Origin: Polytrichum commune
Taxonomy: Eukaryota > Streptophyta > Polytrichopsida > Polytrichales > Polytrichaceae
Assembly: GCA_950295325.1 (NCBI GenBank)
Contig: OX485809.1
Coordinates: 25,170,001-25,234,000, forward strand
DNA: 64,000 nt
Direction: 5' to 3'
The notes below the pieces were generated by a model. It was given only the letters and a program-made list of their open reading frames with translations, ran no database searches and was not told the origin of the DNA. The first letter of the stretch is position 1. Each line of letters opens with the position of its first letter. Positions 58,901-64,000 of the stretch are shown here, piece by piece. The position numbers and the translations under genes are program-made.

Positions 58901-59463
58901 GCGTCCATTGCTGTCGACCAGTGACACATTGCACCAGTCACCATCCTTCTCCCCGGACAGGACACAAATGTTTTAGTTGCCATGCCAGCCCCCCTTAACG
59001 TTCGTAGGTGAACATTTAGTGTCCGCCTTTGAGGAGGGGGCCTTATTTTAATTCTCCGAAACTCATGAATAATGAGCTCTGATGAGTGTGGAGGCAGTGG
59101 ATGGATGGAGTGTCAGCTTCGTACAGAACTCAAGAGATTAGGCAGGTAATTCAAGGGATAAACATCGAGCTACATGCATGGCAGGTGATACTATTTATAG
59201 AAACGTGAAGGAACCAAGATGTTGCGTAGAATCTGAGACTTGAAGTTCTCAACCTACAAATGTAGGTACCATATGAGACAGGAACCCATTCCCGATCACC
59301 TGGACCGGTCCCCAAATTTACTTACACTCATATGAATGGGCTCAATTTTCTATAGTTTGACGAAGGTAGCATTTACAGCTGCCACATCGTGCAATTAAAG
59401 AGTCTCCACTTTCAGGAAGTTGACGGTTGCAGCAGCAGCAGCAGCAAGTATTGCGAGTACTTG
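55941..59463. other. Gene-poor AT-rich interval with a MITE relic
   Basis: I see no long gene. A minus-strand frame at 56983-57414 (143 codons) overlaps MITE-like sequence. A plus-strand frame at 58728-58976 (RHRSRSECTKERHLPCEEKP, then Pro/Ser-rich) looks more gene-like in composition, but I cannot name it. CCCTAAACCCTA words (58526-58630) are interspersed motifs and not a telomere. A CAG run is at 59429-59447. Confidence 0.45.
56736..57118. mobile_element. Degenerate relative of MITE 1
   Basis: The right end GTGATCTACCCGTG (57105-57118) is the exact inverse of the MITE 1 end CACGGGTAGATCAC. CGCACGTGGTGTTCAAC (57078) pairs with GTTGACACCACGTGCG (56736). The left terminus is lost or diverged and no duplication can be shown. 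Confidence 0.6.
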
Positions 59464-59868
59464 GGCTCAGTTTCCATGTATGATGTTGCTCGCCCACTAG
59501 ATTCTACAAAATAGTGGGTTGGAGATGTTCGCATGTAGTTAAGCACGAGCCACCATTCAACCACATTCTGGCGGGCCATGGACATGGGCTGCTAGACTTT
59601 CATGAGTCCCACTAAAGGATTTTCGATCTACATGTGTCTATTACCGAAGCATCGAAGATCCGTTTTAGAAGGAGGGGGTTTTAACAAGGAAGAGGAGGTT
59701 TTTAACATGGAGGAGGAGGTTAGTAAGTGGGTCTGGATTTGAGAAGATAAGAGTAGCTAGTTAACACATATGAAGCCTAACCCACAAGATTTCTTCTACA
59801 ACAAGGTGGGTTCGTCCTTATTCACACTAGAATATGATGGACGAGCAACGTACATGGAAACTCACCCC
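59464..59868. mobile_element. MITE family 'GAGTTTCCATGTA', copy 2, 405 bp, inverted
   Basis: The ends GGCTCAGTTTCCATGTA and TACATGGAAACTCACCCC match those of 13141-13563 in opposite orientation. The flanks are TTG (59461-59463) and TTA (59869-59871), a TTA duplication with one change. The interior also aligns with copy 1 inverted. Confidence 0.8.
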
Positions 59869-62800
59869 TTAGCCTTGATTGCATTTGGGGGTTTTATGTG
59901 ATTTCTAGATTGATTAAAAAGTGAAGCTTACTTTAAGTAAAAGAGAAATGCATTCTAAAATTAATTGTGGCTAATGAATCAATGAATACATGTGTATGGT
60001 GGGTGTATGCATCAAGGTCTTGAAGCAATCTCTGAATATTCTAAAAGGGCATTGGCTTGCAATTCTTTTAAGGTACAAATACATTGGTTTGATTTTTTGA
60101 TTTTTTTGGCATGTTCTCATCATGATGTGTGTATTATATCTCAAAAGTCATTGACAAAATTTGTCATCATTATCAATAAAATCAATATAATGAGAATGAA
60201 GTCACACGTACCACAAACTTATTGAATCCTCCAGAAGAAAGTTGTTGTTATTTTTGTTTAAATGATATTTTAATAGTATTTTTGTTTAATAGTAGATCTT
60301 GCATTTGCCTTTAAGGTAAATGAGGCTAATTCCATTAGCTTCCTTAATTGGACACCTATTTTTGGCTCTTAATCAATGGTACAGTCACTTTAATTTGGTG
60401 GGTGAGTAATTCATGGTGATTTAGCTGCCGCGTTGATGATGTTTGGGTTAGTCACCTTTGCAAAATCAAACTATACCTACCATGCTTTATAATGAAGAGT
60501 GCTATCCATTGAACTATGACATGCTTGATTTTTGTGTTCGAGGTGGAAAAATTAGGACGTGGCATGTGCATCCATGTTAAATGTTGGGTACTACCTACAA
60601 AACAAACTATGTTTGTGCATAAATTTTGATGTTGACCTTGACATGTTTAGGGGTTCAATCATTTCACTCCAATGGGTATCGGAATGATGGATCGCTTGTA
60701 TTGTGGTCCTTAAGGACCTCTTCATTTAAAATTCTAGCATTTGAAAGATGTGACTATGGTCCACATTTGAAGAATAAACCACAATCTCATGCTATGGGTG
60801 TAATAACAAATAAAATACAATACAAATGGTTGATTGTTGTGATACGCAATGTGAAGATGTCACAACGCATTATAATTTGGAAAATCCTCTATGAGATAAT
60901 GGTTAAGATTGGTGTTCTCTACATGAAAGTTTAGGTACTCATGTTGGACAATGGCCATGTGAAGTAAATTGCAGCATGAAAATTTTACAAATGTATTGTC
61001 TACATTGTAGTCAAAGGATCCTGAATGAAGATATTTTTTCAAGGTGTTTGTCAACATCAACAAGATCACCCAAAAACAAATATAATTGTTGTTGCAATTC
61101 TAGGACAAAAACTTTGTAAGGGGATTAGATGTACACAATACAATGGAGGATGTTGAAACATAATACCATGTTGGTTGTTGCATTCTAGTGCGGCCACAAA
61201 GCAAAGCTTTCACAATCTTTCAAACAATTGAAAATGTATTATATATATATAAAAATAATGATTCTCTCTCTATTCTTGTCATACATTGTAGTAACAATTA
61301 TGTGACCTTTCTATTACAAATAATGAATATGTCACATGTCGTTGTAGGTTCTTAGGGAGGACGACTAATATGTGTTGTGGTATACATATGCGTTAAGGGA
61401 GTATAATGTGCATGATCCTAAAATGAATGCACCCAATTATTATATATACCACCAACTTTTTTGTCAATTTCATTGATCCTATCATTACTTTGACAATGTA
61501 GGAGATGTAAATTTATATATAGCACACTCTAGTTGTCGCAAAATTCAGTTTTTAACCAAAGAATTGTTGTTGTTCCATAACATATGTGTTAGCATCCAAC
61601 AACCCAACATAACATACACAAGGTACATACACTACAATGTACTAGCTAAGCCTCTTGTTGAAAATTTGGCTTATAATGTATACAATGAGTGGGGATTGTT
61701 TCACCTAGTTTTGTACAAATCAATAAGATACTATGAATTTTTGTGGGAGGTAAGTATGCTCTTTGGACACCACTAATTAAAGAAAATGAGTGTTTAAAAG
61801 GGTATTTTGATAGCAATGATGTACATGGACATATGTACAGGGGAGTTATTGTTTATAATAATTTTTTGTTGTCTACAAGTAAAATGGCTATTGAGAATCT
61901 TAAAGTAGAGGTAGATGTACAAATAACAATCCTAAGTTTTTTTTATAAAAAAATTGATCATATTTGTACTTGCCTCATGACTTAAATGATTATTTGTTAG
62001 TAAATCTAAATTCCATCAATTCCCTAGCTTCAATGATGCATGTTGCATGGTCATTTTTTCATGAGCTACATCATATGGATGAATTCACTTTTAAAACCTT
62101 TTAAAAATTCGAAAGCAAAAGCAGATTGGGGATGAAGTACTTAATTTGTAAGTGAACCTTGGGATGAGATATTTTATCTAGAAGATGTTGGTTTCCAACT
62201 CCAAAAATTTGGCACAAACTAACTGCACATCCTCCAAAGCATAGGAACAAAGTGGGAGGGTAGAACATTTACAACACATGCCACAGTGGGGATGAAATGC
62301 CAATGGGTTATACTACAAACACATGTGTATTATGTACTCATGCATTTGTATGCAAGGTTGATTACATGATGGCAAACACCTTCATATATGTAGCTTTAAC
62401 TTTAACTTTAACTACAACAAGATCATGCGCATCATATCCGAATCATATAGGGTTGCAATTATTGTTGTGCACTTATAGTCAATAATAAATAGAGAGGATG
62501 TGATATTGATACATTTGTTGATATATAAAATTTATGAACTTTCAATATATATAGGTAATTGTAGCTATTTTGAGTTCCATTTACTAACATTCAAGCTATG
62601 GTAATACACTAAGGCTTGTTTCTATATCTACAAAATGTAGAGCATGAACTCCATGGTAATAGGGTTTCATTCTCGTATGTCCCCTTGCATTCCATTTATA
62701 GCCAAACTATTCAAAATTTATGGAATATTTTCTAAAGTGGAACTTCTATCTCATGTTATTTCTCATTGCTCACCACTCGCATGCTAAGTTCCCCATGCCT

Positions 62801-64000
62801 TCAGTACACCCTAGAATTTGGTACTGTAGTTAAGGAGCGCCTAGGTGAGGAGTATGTTAAGGTTTGTGTGGCAATGGACTTCCCTAGATGGATCACCCCA
62901 TTAGAGAGGCTATGTATGATGATAGAGTTAGGGTGTTGTCTTTCGGAACAAAATTTAGCCATGGCTATTATTTCGGATAAATATTGGCAGCTTCATCATG
63001 GCAACTCAGTTTTCAACAACTCTCTCTTCTCTTGAACCACTTGGCAGCTCCATGTGTGACTCATGGTGGTTTGATTGCATCCTAGCTAATAGTGTAGATT
63101 GATGTCCATAGAGCTAGGGTGTTGTGTTATGACTTCTCAACTTATGAAATCTCTCTCCTCTTGAACTAGTTGATGACCTCTCAAACTCTTGGCTAGGTGA
63201 TTGCATCCTATCTATTGAGGTCATACCCTAAACCCTACCATAGCATTCAAAGCACCAAAGCACACAACAACAAAGCACCAAAAGCATAATTGAATACCTT
63301 AGGCGTAATAATGCCTAAACCAAGAAGTCGTTTACACTTGGGCAAACCTAACAATTAATGTGGAGAGAATTGAGAACATGAGGGAGAAATGTTTGAGCCA
63401 CTAAAATGAATTGGATAGTTGCTTAGTCTAATTTGGTAGGGACAATTATACACATACGCAAAGTAGGAGTTAGAGTTAAACCACTGACTTGAATGTTAAT
63501 GGTAGATTGACTATAGTCATGTACTAGATATAAATTGTGTATAGATTGGGGTTGTGTGTTATGCAACCCATTGTGAATACTTGTAATGGACATGATGTAT
63601 ATGAAGCTAATTGCTATAGACTATTGTGGATTCAAAGTTGACTAAACCACATTGCAATTGATTGTTGCACATGTTGAGGTGTGTGCAACACACTACAATG
63701 TGCCTTAAACATACATATGTTGAGTGTTATGGACATGATTGTTATTACAACATACTGCAATGAACCCTAAACCCTCTTAGATATGTTGTTGATAGATTTT
63801 GGGCATTGTAAATTGATTGCAACGAACTGTAATGGACCCTAAATCCATTGAAATAAATTATAATTCCCATAAGAATGTTTGACCACCTAAGAGTCACCAC
63901 CTTCTACCCCAACACTTGGTATCCAAAATACAAATGCAAATGCAAATCCAATATGGAAATGGAACTAAGCAACCACCTCCCTCAGGCGGTGCATAATATT
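59869..64000. other. Gene-poor AT-rich end of the window
   Basis: Short frames (for example 59992-60225, 60626-60934, 61564-61776, 62766-63035) have no motif I recognise. A TTTAAC run is at about 62396-62413. CCCTAAACCCT words recur near 63226 and 63762 as isolated motifs. Confidence 0.5.

Noticed and set aside
58526-63780. Telomeric sequence (CCCTAAACCCTA words)
   Set aside because: Only isolated one- or two-unit words occur; there is no array.

Overview
The window looks like repeat-rich nuclear DNA of a streptophyte (plant lineage). It is AT-rich overall, the coding relics contain GT-AG introns, and it carries Ty3/gypsy, Mutator-like (MULE), hAT-like, PIF/Harbinger-like, mariner-like and pogo-like sequences. 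The protein families seen (SWIM/MULE transposases and a cytosine-methyltransferase-bearing Ty3/gypsy element) remind me more of a bryophyte, lycophyte, fern or streptophyte alga than of a flowering plant. The species cannot be fixed from the sequence. I found no tRNA, rRNA or CRISPR.

Layout. 1-2487: 3' part of a Ty3/gypsy element with an open integrase-PHD-finger frame, ending in an unusual B-A-B repeat arrangement. 2690-5345 (minus): decayed MULE/SWIM transposase gene, behind a tandemly duplicated TATA-type promoter (5626-6221). 6.2-14.6 kb: gene-poor DNA with a pogo-like relic and four small transposons with target-site duplications (TSDs). 14.6-23.6 kb: intron-like sequence with exon-like pieces I cannot identify. 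28.2-32.1 kb (minus): a decayed gene of about ten exons with ParB-like and amino-methyltransferase-like segments (tentative). 32.4-33.7 kb: tandem array of alternating 97- and 138-bp units. 34.9-38.6 kb (plus): another MULE/SWIM transposase gene. 40.9-55.9 kb: a host gene-like sequence on the minus strand split by a 14.2-kb Ty3/gypsy element. 56-64 kb: gene-poor, with MITEs and MITE relics.

Centrepiece. The element at 41227-55398 is the same family as the one at the window start. Its order is gag (two CCHC knuckles) - protease - DNMT3-like C5-cytosine methyltransferase - reverse transcriptase - RNase H - integrase - PHD finger. It therefore carries both a DNA-methylation writer and a chromatin reader. 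Five later insertions sit inside it, each with its own TSD: a 1.79-kb solo-LTR-like sequence in gag, two MITEs of about 497 bp in the methyltransferase, a 0.92-kb hAT-like MITE in RNase H and a 0.53-kb Harbinger-like MITE in integrase. Subtracting them leaves about 9.9 kb, and protease, methyltransferase and RT then fall in one reading frame. The copy is dead: it has frameshifts and nonsense codons, many of them transitions at CGA, CAG or TGG codons, as expected from deamination of methylated cytosines.

The two copies together suggest termini that are not ordinary LTRs. The left end is a 333-bp repeat A. The polypurine tract is followed by a 106-bp repeat B. The better-preserved right end reads B-A-B. 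This resembles the split direct repeats of DIRS/PAT/Ngaro elements, yet the enzyme is a DDE integrase.
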